NCBI RefSeq assembly: GCF_000711725.1
Contig: NZ_JONP01000027.1
Span: 1 to 62,383, forward strand
Direction: 5' to 3'
DNA: 62,383 nt
DNA from: Roseomonas aerilata DSM 19363
Lineage (GTDB): Bacteria > Pseudomonadota > Alphaproteobacteria > Acetobacterales > Acetobacteraceae
In this document: positions 35,688-44,595 of the stretch, piece after piece
Position numbering within the stretch: position 1 is the first letter of the stretch
How the letters are laid out: every line of letters begins with the position of its first letter
Translations under genes and position numbers: made by a program
Notes under the pieces: model-generated
The model's database searches: none
Seen by the model: only the letters and a program-made list of their open reading frames with translations
What the model was told of the DNA's origin: nothing

Positions 35688-36445
35688 CCGCGGGCCGCCG
35701 CACGACGCGCGCCCTCCTCCTGGCCCTGCTGTGGCTCGCGGTGGGGCTCCTGGCGGGGGCCGCGGAGATCCGGCCAACGCGCGACTATCTCTCCCCCGAG
35801 CTGCGCCGCGCGCAGGACGACCCCTCGCGCCACCCCGGCTGGCTCTGGGTCGAAGAGGGCGAGACGCTGTGGCAGGACGGCGAGCGGAGTTGCCAATCCT
35901 GTCACGGCGAGATCGGCACCATGTCGGGCGTCGCTGCGCGCTATCCGGCTGTGGCGGGCGACGGCGCCTTGTTGAACCTGGAAGGCCGCATCGATCGCTG
36001 CCGCACGCAGCACCAGGGCCAGCCCGCCTTTGGCTACGAGAGCGAGCCGCTCCTCGCCCTCACCGCCGCGGTTGCGCTCCGCTCCCGCGGAATGCCCGTG
36101 AACGTCGTGACCGAGGGCCCGGCCGCGCCCTTCCTGGAGGAAGGGCGCCGCTTCTACGAAACCCGCCAGGGCCAGCTGAACCTGGCCTGCGGCCAGTGTC
36201 ATGACGACAAAGCCGGGCAGCACCTGCGAGGCGACGTCATTTCGAATGGCATCGGGACGGGCTACCCGGCCTATCGCCTTGACTGGAACACGCTGGGGTC
36301 GCTGCACCGGCGCCTGCGGGCCTGTTCGCTCGGCGTGCGTGCGGAGCAGTTGCCTCTCGGCTCGGCCGAATACCTGGCGCTGGAGCTGTTCCTGGCGAGC
36401 CGCGCGAAGGGCCAGCCGATCGAGGCACCGGGCTTGCGGCGATGA
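35684..36445 (+). CDS. soxA: Sulfur-oxidation dihaem cytochrome SoxA
   Basis: This 253-residue protein has a signal peptide (LLLALLWLAVGLLAGAAE) and two haem sites, CQSCH (70-74) and CGQCH (169-173). Cys214 in RACSLGVRAEQLP is the persulfide-carrying ligand of the active-site haem. NLEGRIDRCRTQHQ matches the family. With SoxX it links thiosulfate to SoxY. The GTG overlaps the soxZ stop. No soxB or soxCD follows. Confidence 0.93.
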   Translation: MTAGRRTTRALLLALLWLAVGLLAGAAEIRPTRDYLSPELRRAQDDPSRHPGWLWVEEGETLWQDGERSCQSCHGEIGTMSGVAARYPAVAGDGALLNLEGRIDRCRTQHQGQPAFGYESEPLLALTAAVALRSRGMPVNVVTEGPAAPFLEEGRRFYETRQGQLNLACGQCHDDKAGQHLRGDVISNGIGTGYPAYRLDWNTLGSLHRRLRACSLGVRAEQLPLGSAEYLALELFLASRAKGQPIEAPGLRR

Positions 36446-36461
36446 GGGAGGAGACGCGTCG

Positions 36462-36770
36462 ATGAGCCAGCGGCATCGCTTGGCCCTGGAGTGGGGCATC
36501 GTCGGCCTGACCTTTCTTGCTATCGCGGGGCCAGCCCGGTCGCAGCCCGCCCCGCTCGCGGCGCAGGGGTGCCTCGGCTGCCATGGGCCGAACGGTGCGG
36601 GCAGCGGAGGCATTCCCAGCCTGGCCGGGCGGGATCAGTCGGAGCTGGCCACGGCCATGGCGGCCTTCCGCGCCAACGAACGGCCCGCGACAATCATGAA
36701 CCGCATCGCGCGGGGCTATACCGAGGCGGAGATCGCGGCAGCCGTCGGCTACTTCGCGGGAACGCGGTGA
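36462..36770 (+). CDS. Monohaem c-type cytochrome (flavocytochrome c cytochrome subunit/SoxE-like)
   Basis: This 102-residue exported cytochrome has a leader with GIVGLTFLAIAGPARS, the haem site CLGCH (37-41) and distal Met79 in ATIMNRIARGYTEAEI. Gene order immediately before a flavocytochrome c flavoprotein suggests it is the haem partner of that protein. It resembles the cytochrome c4 half-domain used by sulfide dehydrogenases. Confidence 0.88.
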   Translation: MSQRHRLALEWGIVGLTFLAIAGPARSQPAPLAAQGCLGCHGPNGAGSGGIPSLAGRDQSELATAMAAFRANERPATIMNRIARGYTEAEIAAAVGYFAGTR

Positions 36771-36780
36771 GGAGGCGCGC

Positions 36781-38055
36781 ATGACGACCCTGAGGCGGCG
36801 TTCCCTCCTCACGGCCGGCGCGGCTCTCTGCGCCCCCGCGCTGCCCCGCGCGCAGGGACAGGCGCGGCTGCTGGTGATCGGCGGCGGCTTCGGCGGAGCC
36901 TCGGCCGCGAGTTTTGCGTGCCGGAGCTATCCTTGGCTCGACGTCACGCTGGTTGAGCCGCAGCCGCGCCTTATCACTTGCCCCTACGGCAACCTCGTCA
37001 TCGCCGGCGAGAGGCGGATCGAGGAAATCACCCACGGCTATGACGGCCTGCGCGCCCGGGGCGTGCGGGTGGTGCAGGACTGGGCGGAGGACGTCGACCC
37101 CGTCGCGCGCCGCGTGCGGCTCCGCGGTGGCGATGCACTTCCCTACGACCGGCTGATCCTGTCGCCGGGCATCGCAATCCGCTTCGGCGCGATCGATGGC
37201 TACGACGAGGCCGCTTCCGGGACCATGCCCCACGCCTGGATCGCGGGGGATGGCGCGCAGATGCTGCTGCTGCGCCGCCAGCTCGAGGCGATGCCGGATG
37301 GCGGCGTCGTCGGCCTCGCCATCCCGGCCAACCCCTTCCGCTGCCCGCCCGGCCCGTACGAGCGGATCAGCATGATCGCGCACTACCTCAAGCGCCATAA
37401 GCCGCGCTCCAAGATCCTCGCCCTCGACGCGAAGGACAGCTTCAGTAAGCAGGCACTCTTTCAGGACGGCTGGACCGCGCTCTACCCAGGTATGATCGAG
37501 TGGGTGCCCCTGGCCGGTGACGGGCGGGTTGTCCGCGTGGACGTGCGCGAGGGCGTGCTGGAGACCGAGTTCGGCACGCGGCACCGGGTGGATGTGGGCA
37601 ACGTCATCCCTCCCCAATCGGCGGCGCGCATCGCCACCGCGGCGGGCCTGACGGACAGGACGGGCTGGGTTACGGTGGACACTCGCACCTTCGAGGCGCG
37701 GGCGGCACCGGGAGTCCACGTGATCGGCGACGCGAACATCCCGGGGCCCATGCCGAAATCCGGCTTCGTCGCGAACTCCACGGCGAAGCAGGCCGTTGCC
37801 AGCGCCGCCGCCCTGCTGCGCGGGGAGGCGGCGCCGGAAGGGGTCTACTTCAACACCTGCTACTCCCATGTCGGGGCGGAGTTCGGGATCTCCGTCGTCA
37901 ACATCTTCCGCCCCAGCGCAGACGGGACCGGGATCGTAGAGGTGCCGAACTCCGGCGGCGTGTCGCCGCGTGGCAACCTGCCGGAACAACGCCGGCTGGA
38001 GGCGGGTCATGCCGACGACTGGTACAGGAGTATCACGGCGGACATGTTCCGCTGA
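36781..38055 (+). CDS. fccB: Flavocytochrome c sulfide dehydrogenase flavoprotein (SoxF-like)
   Basis: This 424-residue flavoprotein has a twin-arginine leader (RRRSLLTAGAALCAPALPRA) and the FAD motif LLVIGGGFGGASAAS. RLITCPYGN carries the Cys expected to bind FAD covalently. NPFRCPPGPYERISM and FNTCYSHV hold the two Cys that form the redox disulfide. NIPGPMPKSGFVANSTAKQA completes the FAD site. It oxidises sulfide to sulfur and passes electrons to the upstream cytochrome. It ends the sox operon. Confidence 0.92.
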   Translation: MTTLRRRSLLTAGAALCAPALPRAQGQARLLVIGGGFGGASAASFACRSYPWLDVTLVEPQPRLITCPYGNLVIAGERRIEEITHGYDGLRARGVRVVQDWAEDVDPVARRVRLRGGDALPYDRLILSPGIAIRFGAIDGYDEAASGTMPHAWIAGDGAQMLLLRRQLEAMPDGGVVGLAIPANPFRCPPGPYERISMIAHYLKRHKPRSKILALDAKDSFSKQALFQDGWTALYPGMIEWVPLAGDGRVVRVDVREGVLETEFGTRHRVDVGNVIPPQSAARIATAAGLTDRTGWVTVDTRTFEARAAPGVHVIGDANIPGPMPKSGFVANSTAKQAVASAAALLRGEAAPEGVYFNTCYSHVGAEFGISVVNIFRPSADGTGIVEVPNSGGVSPRGNLPEQRRLEAGHADDWYRSITADMFR

Positions 38056-38654
38056 GCGCACAGGCAGCGTCTTTCGGGGCCTTGTTCGAAGTACGTAGAG
38101 ATATATCAGCAAGCGGGCGAGGGCTTGCTCTCGGGTAGCGGCACTTGGCCGGATATAGACACCATGCCTCGTGCTCGTCCCGGCAGGGGATGGCCATACA
38201 GGTGGTTCCTCGCACTCGCGTGGTGCAGGAAAGCTATGGGGACGCAGCAAGCGCGCCGGGCTTCGCGTCGCGATACCGCCCGAAGGATAATTCCTTCCCA
38301 GAAGGTGCGCCGGCTGAGCAGGGCAGGCAAAGCGACCGCGAGCTGAGGCGAAGTAGCGACCGACGCATGCGGCCGAGTGCGGCGGCCAACGGAATGGCCG
38401 CCCCGCGATGAACAATGCATAGAAGCTGACATGCTGGTGCTGGCAGCGAATCTGCTCATCAGCCGGGGGTTGAACTGGTCCGACGCGCTGGTCGCCCGGC
38501 CCGCGCCGCCGAAGCTGCTAAGGGCGCTATATAATCCGACAGCCATAAGGTCGGGTTCGCGCCAGTCGAGGCGTCGATGGCGCGAGGGTGGAGATGAGCC
38601 GGTGTCATCTCCACCCGTTGTTGGGATCCGCACTGGTCAACGGAGCGGGCTGCG
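38056..38654. other. Gap of ~600 bases between convergent genes, no gene recognised
   Basis: The stretch separates the end of the sox operon from the end of the leftward dppA-like gene. No frame resembles a known protein. The only clear structure is the strong hairpin at 38586-38616. Confidence 0.5.
38586..38616. terminator. Strong hairpin between convergent operons
   Basis: GGGTGGAGATGA and TCATCTCCACCC form a perfect 12-bp stem around a seven-base loop. It lies ~40 bases after the stop of the leftward dppA-like gene and ~530 bases after the sox operon. A short T-containing stretch (GTTGTT) follows on the + strand. It is probably a bidirectional or leftward terminator. Confidence 0.6.
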
Positions 38655-40241
38655 TCAGGCCGGCTTGATGTCCATGGCCAGCGTGCGTTCGTCACGCCGC
38701 GGTTGGATAGAGATGTCCTTCCGCGTGGCCCAGAGATTCTCGAGCATCAGGATCGGCATGATGGGAACATCCGCCATGGCGCGCTCCGTCGCGGTGATGA
38801 GGAGCCCTTCGCGCTTGGCCGCGTCCATCTCCTCCACCGCCTCGAAGATGTGCCTGTCCAGGTCCGGATTGGAGTAGAGTCCGTAGTTGTAGGAGCCACG
38901 GTTTCTGGATTTGTCCTGGGTGGCGATGCAGTTCGTCAGCATGTACCCGCCTTCGAAGGTCGGGCTGCCCCAGCCCCAGAGCGCCATGGAGAACTCCTGC
39001 CGTGTTCCCCGGCCGAAGAAGCTGCTCCAGGGCAGGGCCTCGACGTTCGTCTGCACGCCAATGCGCGTCCACATCTGCGCCACGGCCTGAGCGAGACGCG
39101 CGTCGTTGGGGTACCGGTCGTTCGGCGTGTGCAGGGTGAGGCGGAAACCCTGGCCCAGGCCAGCCTCCGCAAGGAGCTGCCGCGCGCGGTTCGGGTTGTA
39201 CTCGGGAACCGCAACGCCGGGCGCGTAGGAATAGCCGCCCTCCGGCATCCACTGGTTCGTGGGCGCGGCGGTGTTCAGCATGATCCTGTCTGCCAGCGCC
39301 GAGCGCTGGATGGAACAGGAGAGCGCCTCGCGCACCCGACGGTCGCGGAACGGGTTCTTCGGCAGGGGCTGGCCGTTGTTCCCCAGCACGAAGGGGCTCT
39401 CGCCCTCGCGGGAGAAGTCGGGGACAAGGTACATGCAGCGAATGCCGCCGACCGAAACCACCGAGACCTGCGGCTCGCTCCGCAGCTTCGGAAGATCGCT
39501 GACCGAGGGCGTGTCGATCACGCCCACGTCGCCGGAAAGCAGCGCCGCGCTGCGTGCCGCCGGGTTCGAGAGCAATCGTAGCGTCACCTTCTCCCAGGGC
39601 TGCTTCGGCCCCCACCAGCCGTCGAATCGCCGCATCTCCACGCGGCTGCCGGGTGTGAAGGAGACGAAGCGGTATGGGCCTGTGCCGATGGCGGCCTTGC
39701 CGGAATTGTAGTCGGCGGTCGAGGCACCCTCGCCGGCACGGCGGGAGAGGATGCCGACATAGGTGAGGTTCAGCAGCAGGTCCGGCGCGGGCTGGTGGGT
39801 GTGGACGCGGAGCGTCAGCGGGTCCGGCACCTCCAACCGGCTGACGGCGCGCAGGAAGGTGCCGAAGCCTCCCGGGCTGTTCGGCACGTTTGGCGCGCGC
39901 TCGAAGGTGAAGACGACGTCGTCGGCGGTCAGCTCGCCGCCGTCGTGGAACTTCACGCCCGGGCGCAGCTTGAACTCCCAGAGGGTGTCGCTAACGGATC
40001 TCCAGCTCTCCGCCAGCACGGGCACGAGCTTGCCGTCCGGCGTCCGGTCCACCAGGCGCTCGAACATGTGCATCGCCACGGTGTGGTTCGGCGTTGCGTG
40101 GAAAAAGTGCGGGTCGATCGTTGTGAAGGCTCCGCCCAGCCCGATTTCCAGATCGGTGCCGGCGGCCCGGGCGCCGTGGGGAAACACGGCCGGGAGAGCG
40201 GTCAGCGACGCTGCCGCCGCCAGAAGGTCACGGCGCTGCAT
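38655..40241 (-). CDS. Peptide ABC transporter substrate-binding protein (DppA type)
   Basis: This 528-residue periplasmic receptor of solute-binding family 5 has a leader with RRDLLAAAASLTALPAVFP and cleavage near ARA. Family landmarks include ERLVDRTPDGKLVPVLAESW, WEFKLRPGVKFHDGGELTAD, DVVFTFERA and GTGPYRFVSFTPGSRVEM. It lies 99 bases after the gamma-glutamyltransferase gene on the same strand, so imported peptides are probably handled by that enzyme and the M20 peptidase upstream. No permease or ATPase genes are in the window. Confidence 0.92.
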   Translation of the reverse strand: MQRRDLLAAAASLTALPAVFPHGARAAGTDLEIGLGGAFTTIDPHFFHATPNHTVAMHMFERLVDRTPDGKLVPVLAESWRSVSDTLWEFKLRPGVKFHDGGELTADDVVFTFERAPNVPNSPGGFGTFLRAVSRLEVPDPLTLRVHTHQPAPDLLLNLTYVGILSRRAGEGASTADYNSGKAAIGTGPYRFVSFTPGSRVEMRRFDGWWGPKQPWEKVTLRLLSNPAARSAALLSGDVGVIDTPSVSDLPKLRSEPQVSVVSVGGIRCMYLVPDFSREGESPFVLGNNGQPLPKNPFRDRRVREALSCSIQRSALADRIMLNTAAPTNQWMPEGGYSYAPGVAVPEYNPNRARQLLAEAGLGQGFRLTLHTPNDRYPNDARLAQAVAQMWTRIGVQTNVEALPWSSFFGRGTRQEFSMALWGWGSPTFEGGYMLTNCIATQDKSRNRGSYNYGLYSNPDLDRHIFEAVEEMDAAKREGLLITATERAMADVPIMPILMLENLWATRKDISIQPRRDERTLAMDIKPA

Positions 40242-40340
40242 GGGACATCTCCTTCACCATTCCTGCCTCTCTTGCCCGCCTTCGCCGCGGGAGAAGCGCT
40301 ATTCGCATCACCCGGCTCGACCGGGAAGGCCTCTTCCGGC

Positions 40341-41942
40341 TCACGCTGCGAGCGCCACGCCATCGCGCTGCGGGTCCGCGCCACCCGTCAGCCGCCCGTC
40401 CTCCACGCGAATGGCATGGATCGCCGCGAAGGCGAAGCCCATGTAGGAGCGGGCGACCGGGTAGCCCTGCGCCTCGAGGGCGTCGGTCACGTAGCGCGGG
40501 ATGCGGTTCGATACGTCGATCGTGTCGCTGTTGACGGAGATGCGCGGCGCGGCGACGGCCTCGAACATCGTCATGCCGAAGTCGATCACGTTGCTGATCC
40601 CCTGCGTGAGGGCCGGCACGATGGCGGTGCCCCCCGGTGCGCCGAGGACGATGTAGGGGTCGTCCCCCCGGAACACGATCGTCGGGCACTGTGAGGACGT
40701 CCGGCTCTTGCCCGGCGCGATCGATCCCGCCCGTCCGGGACGGGGATCGAAGCCGTTCATCAGCCCGTTGTACATGAAGCCCATCCCGTCCGTGATGACG
40801 CCGGAGGGATTGCCGAGCGTGTGCGTCAGCGCCACCGCGTTGCCGTCGGCGTCCACGACCGTGACATGGGTGGTGTCCGCGGCCTCGTAGGGCATGCGGG
40901 CGACATGCGCCTTCTCCCCGCGCCGGATGCGGGCCGCGATCTCTGCCGCACGATCTTTCGAGAGCAGCATCTCCACGGGAACGTCGACGAACTCCGGGTC
41001 GCCGATATGGACGTCCTTGTCGATCGCCACCTGCTTCATCGCCTCCGCGAGGATGCGAAGGTGCTCGGCGCTGCCGTGCTCCAGCGCGCCGATATCGAAC
41101 CTCTCCAGGATGTGCAGCAGCTGCACGAGGCTCAGCCCGCCGCCCGGTGCCTGCAGGCTCGCCACGCGGTGGCCGCGGTAGCTGCCCCATACGGGATCGC
41201 TGCGCAGGGTACGGTATTCCCGCAGGTCCTCCATGGAGAGCAGGCCGCCATGGCGCCGGAAGTCCGCTACGATCTCCTCCGCCATCTCCCCGCAGTAGAA
41301 GAGATCGGGCCCTTGCCGCGCGATCCGCTCCAGCGAGCGCGCCATGTCAGGGTTGGAGACGTGCTGGCCAGGCCGCTTCGGCGTTCCGTCCGGCGCACAG
41401 TAGATCTCGCGCCCCGTGCGGCTGAAGCGAAGGAGGTCCGCGGGGTTCAGCATCCCCGTCGCGCGCTGGTCCAGTGTCCAGTAGTAGTAAACATAGGGGC
41501 GCACCATGAAGCCGCGCCGCGCCTGCTCGATCGCCGGGCGCATGATGTCGGCCAGTTCCATCGTACCAAAGTCGGAGAGGGCGTCGGTGTAGCCGCGCAG
41601 GTTCCCGGGCGTCCCCGGGGCCAGGTAGCCGATCTCGTTCACGTGGTCCTTCACGAGATAGGCGAAGCCGTCGCGGGACTGGCCCGTCACCATGTCCGCC
41701 CACATCTCCGGCCGTGCCGCGCGCGGGGCGCGGGCGTAGAAGGTCAGGTGCTGGTGGACGCCGCGGCCGGGCATGTAGACCTGCATGGTCCCGTAGCCCG
41801 CGATTCCCGTCATCAGCGGGTCCACCACGCCCTGCACGAAGGCCGCTGCGATCGCAGCGTCCACCGCGTTACCGCCCCGCCGAAGCGTCAGCACCCCGGC
41901 CTCGGCCGCCTCCGGCTGGGCCGCCACCACCATGCCCTTCAT
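40341..41942 (-). CDS. ggt: Gamma-glutamyltransferase family protein, without signal peptide
   Basis: This 533-residue Ntn-hydrolase of the gamma-glutamyltransferase family begins directly at the first conserved strand (MKGMVVAAQPEAAEAG), so it should stay in the cytoplasm, unlike the usual exported enzymes. The autocatalytic Thr lies in ADTTHVTVVD, followed by ALTHTLGNPSGVITDG, NGLMNGFDPRPGRAGSI, the serine pair in RTSSQCPTIV and GAPGGT. The start overlaps the stop of the M20 peptidase gene. A close paralogue is encoded rightward at 46488. Confidence 0.9.
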   Translation of the reverse strand: MKGMVVAAQPEAAEAGVLTLRRGGNAVDAAIAAAFVQGVVDPLMTGIAGYGTMQVYMPGRGVHQHLTFYARAPRAARPEMWADMVTGQSRDGFAYLVKDHVNEIGYLAPGTPGNLRGYTDALSDFGTMELADIMRPAIEQARRGFMVRPYVYYYWTLDQRATGMLNPADLLRFSRTGREIYCAPDGTPKRPGQHVSNPDMARSLERIARQGPDLFYCGEMAEEIVADFRRHGGLLSMEDLREYRTLRSDPVWGSYRGHRVASLQAPGGGLSLVQLLHILERFDIGALEHGSAEHLRILAEAMKQVAIDKDVHIGDPEFVDVPVEMLLSKDRAAEIAARIRRGEKAHVARMPYEAADTTHVTVVDADGNAVALTHTLGNPSGVITDGMGFMYNGLMNGFDPRPGRAGSIAPGKSRTSSQCPTIVFRGDDPYIVLGAPGGTAIVPALTQGISNVIDFGMTMFEAVAAPRISVNSDTIDVSNRIPRYVTDALEAQGYPVARSYMGFAFAAIHAIRVEDGRLTGGADPQRDGVALAA

Positions 41943-43360
41943 GCCGGGCCTCCTCTCACGCTGCGCCGGAATGGCGCGAAATCCGCCTCCGCCATTCCGC
42001 CCAACTCGGTCAGCAGCATCGCCCAGGCGCGCAGCCCGAGCGGGATGGATTCGAGGTGGAAGAACTCGTTGGGCGCGTGCACGTCCTCGTCCGGCAGGTT
42101 GAAGCCGAACATCAGCGTGTCGATTCCCAGCAGCTCCTGGAACAGCGCCGTCACCGGCACCGTGGCGCCGAGCCGCACCGGCACCGGCGGCCGCCCCATC
42201 AGCCGCTCCAGCACCGCCGAGCCCGCGCGCAGCAGGGGATGGTTCTCCGCGAGGCTGGAGGCGGGTGAGTTGCCGCTCTTCGGCGTGATCCGTAGCGAGA
42301 CACCGGGCGGGCAGTGGCGCGCGAGGTGCTCCGCCACCAGCGCCACCGCCCGTTCCGGATCCTGGCCGGGAACGAGGCGCACGGTGATCTTGGCGAAAGC
42401 CTCGTCCGGGATCACGGTCTTGCTGCCCGCGCCGGTGTAGCCGCCCCACATCCCGTTCACGTCGATGGCAGGGCGCAGCGTGAGGCGCTCGCGCAGGGTG
42501 TAGCCGGGCTCGCCGAAGGCGGCGGCGCCCACCTCGCCGCAGAAGGTGGCCTCGTCCAGGGGGAAGGCCGCGGTGTCGGTCCGCTGCTTCGGGGTCAGCG
42601 CCGGCACGGCCTCCAGGAAACCGGGCACCGCGATCCGCCCCTCCGCATCGTGCAGGGAGGCGACCATCCTGGCCATCTCGTGCAGTGCGTTGCGCACAGC
42701 CCCGCCGTAGCGGCCGGAATGCAGCTCTTTGCCGGCGCTGCGCAGCGCCAGCTCCAACCCCGCAATCCCGCGCGCGCCGACATTGATGGTGGGGATGGTC
42801 TCGCTGGCCCGCCCACCATCCGCCGAAATCATGGCGTCGGCGCCCAGCAGGTCACCGTGGCGCCGCACCAGCTCCCGCAGGCTGGGGCTGCCGGTCTCCT
42901 CCTCGCCCTCCAGGAAGAACTTCACGTTCACCGGGCAGCCTCCGGTCACGCGGAGGAAGGCGGCCACCGCTTCGATCGCGATGGTGGTGGAGCCCTTCAC
43001 GTCCGAGGCGCCGCGCGCGTAAAGGCGCCCGTCCTTTTCCACGGGCTCGAAGGGGTCGGTGCGCCAGGCCGCGAGCGGGGCAGGGGGCTGCACGTCGTAG
43101 TGGCCATAGACCAGCAGGGTGGGGCGGCCCGGCGCCCCCTCCCAGGCCGCGTAGACGGCCGGCTCCCCGCCGCCGTCCAGCAGCCGCACGTCGGAGAGGC
43201 TGATCCCGCGCAGCCAGTCCAGCAGGAAGTCGCGGGCGGCCCCCATCCCCTCCGCGAAGCCCGGATCGGCGCTGACGCTCGGCAGGCGCAGGAAGGCGTC
43301 CAGCCGGGCGCGGATGGCGCTCTGGCGAGCCATCAGGTCGTCGATGACCGCCTTCGTCAT
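41939..43360 (-). CDS. M20-family metallopeptidase (dipeptidase)
   Basis: This 473-residue zinc peptidase has its first metal ligands in VYGHYDVQP and RGASDVKGS, and the catalytic glutamates in LEGEEETGSPSL. ADGGRAS follows. A dimerisation domain contains ELHSGRYGGAV, and HAPNEFFHLES near the C-terminus provides the last ligand. It fits the carnosinase/CNDP-like dipeptidase group. The ATG at 43360 fits the family N-terminus. It is coupled to the downstream gamma-glutamyltransferase. Confidence 0.92.
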   Translation of the reverse strand: MTKAVIDDLMARQSAIRARLDAFLRLPSVSADPGFAEGMGAARDFLLDWLRGISLSDVRLLDGGGEPAVYAAWEGAPGRPTLLVYGHYDVQPPAPLAAWRTDPFEPVEKDGRLYARGASDVKGSTTIAIEAVAAFLRVTGGCPVNVKFFLEGEEETGSPSLRELVRRHGDLLGADAMISADGGRASETIPTINVGARGIAGLELALRSAGKELHSGRYGGAVRNALHEMARMVASLHDAEGRIAVPGFLEAVPALTPKQRTDTAAFPLDEATFCGEVGAAAFGEPGYTLRERLTLRPAIDVNGMWGGYTGAGSKTVIPDEAFAKITVRLVPGQDPERAVALVAEHLARHCPPGVSLRITPKSGNSPASSLAENHPLLRAGSAVLERLMGRPPVPVRLGATVPVTALFQELLGIDTLMFGFNLPDEDVHAPNEFFHLESIPLGLRAWAMLLTELGGMAEADFAPFRRSVRGGPA

Positions 43361-43472
43361 CCTGGCGCTCCCCTCACCGGCCGCACGCGGCCTCCTGGGG
43401 CAGGGAGGATAGGGCCGACCGACCCGCTCAGCCCGCCGGAAACGGCGGTAATCATGCTGATCCTGCTCCCGG

Positions 43473-44357
43473 CTAGGCGGGCCCGTCCCGATACGTCCGT
43501 GGTGTGATGCCCATCTGGGCCCGGAAGACGCGGGAGAAGTGAGAGGCGTCCTTGAAGCCGCAGTCCAGGGCCACAGCCAGAACTCCGGCTCGGCCATCCC
43601 GCAGCAGCCGGCAGGCGCGGGCGATGCGCGCCTCTTGCAGGTAGCGGTACGGCGTGCGGCCTGTCGCGGCGCGAAAGAGCCGGGCGAAGTGGAACTCGCT
43701 ATAGCCGGCCGCGTCCGCCATCTCCGCCACCGTCAGCTCCTCCGCCAAGCGGGCGCGGACCAGCGTCTCGACCCGCCGGAGCCGGGCGGGTGAAAGGGCG
43801 CGCGGCAGGGAGGGCGGACTTGAGGCGGCGGGCAGGTGATAGCGGCGCAGCAGGTGGGCAACCAGCGCCCGGCAAAGGCCATCGGCCAGCTCGGTCAGAT
43901 AGGGGCCGCCTCCCTCCATCGCGTCAAGGATCTGCAGGCCCAGCTGTCGGATGAGGGTATCGGATCCGTAGAGCGGGTCGGACAGCGTGAACGGCCCGCA
44001 CCCCTGCCCGGCCACGGACTGGAAGGCTCTCGGTGGCAGCATGAGGTGCAGCAGGTCGAAGGGATCGGTTGTGGACCAGCGGCGCTCCACGCCCGGAGGC
44101 ACGATCCGCACCGCATGGGACCCGATGGGCCCAGCCCAGACCTTGCTTTGCCCAAGCCAGGCCTCCGCCCGCATGGGGCGAAGGTTGAGCGAGACGATGG
44201 TGTGGTCGGACAGCAGCGGCCGCATCTCGAAGGCACTGGTCAGCTCGCGGCTCCACCGGATCACCGACGTGCCGGTGGAGGGCAGGTCGAGCAGGGCCGC
44301 GGCCGGTCGCATGCCCCACCCCGCCTGGCGCTCCTGCATGAAGTCCGCACCCGGCAT
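43473..44357 (-). CDS. AraC-family transcriptional regulator
   Basis: This 294-residue regulator has a variable N-terminal ligand domain and two C-terminal helix-turn-helix units: LTVAEMADAAGYSEFHFARL, and AVALDCGFKDASHFSRVFRA closing with MGITPRTYR. It sits upstream of the M20-ggt-dppA genes on the same strand and divergent to the CocE-type hydrolase gene at 44596. It is the likely regulator of both arms of the peptide-scavenging region. Confidence 0.92.
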   Translation of the reverse strand: MPGADFMQERQAGWGMRPAAALLDLPSTGTSVIRWSRELTSAFEMRPLLSDHTIVSLNLRPMRAEAWLGQSKVWAGPIGSHAVRIVPPGVERRWSTTDPFDLLHLMLPPRAFQSVAGQGCGPFTLSDPLYGSDTLIRQLGLQILDAMEGGGPYLTELADGLCRALVAHLLRRYHLPAASSPPSLPRALSPARLRRVETLVRARLAEELTVAEMADAAGYSEFHFARLFRAATGRTPYRYLQEARIARACRLLRDGRAGVLAVALDCGFKDASHFSRVFRAQMGITPRTYRDGPA

Positions 44358-44595
44358 GCTCTGCTCCTAGCTCCTGCCCTCGTGCGTCCCGAGCCTGCGC
44401 AGGGAAACGGCCCCGGACAAAGACCCGCCATGTTGAGGAAACTGCCGCGTCCGCGCCAGGGCCTCACCGCTCCGGGTGGCACGAGGCCGGTCCCCGGCCG
44501 TCGCGGGGGTTTGACGCGGGCCGCCTGCCGGTCCATCGCTGGCCGCCCGCGACGAGGTTCCATCCTGTCCGGCCGGGACGCACGAGAGGAGCCGC

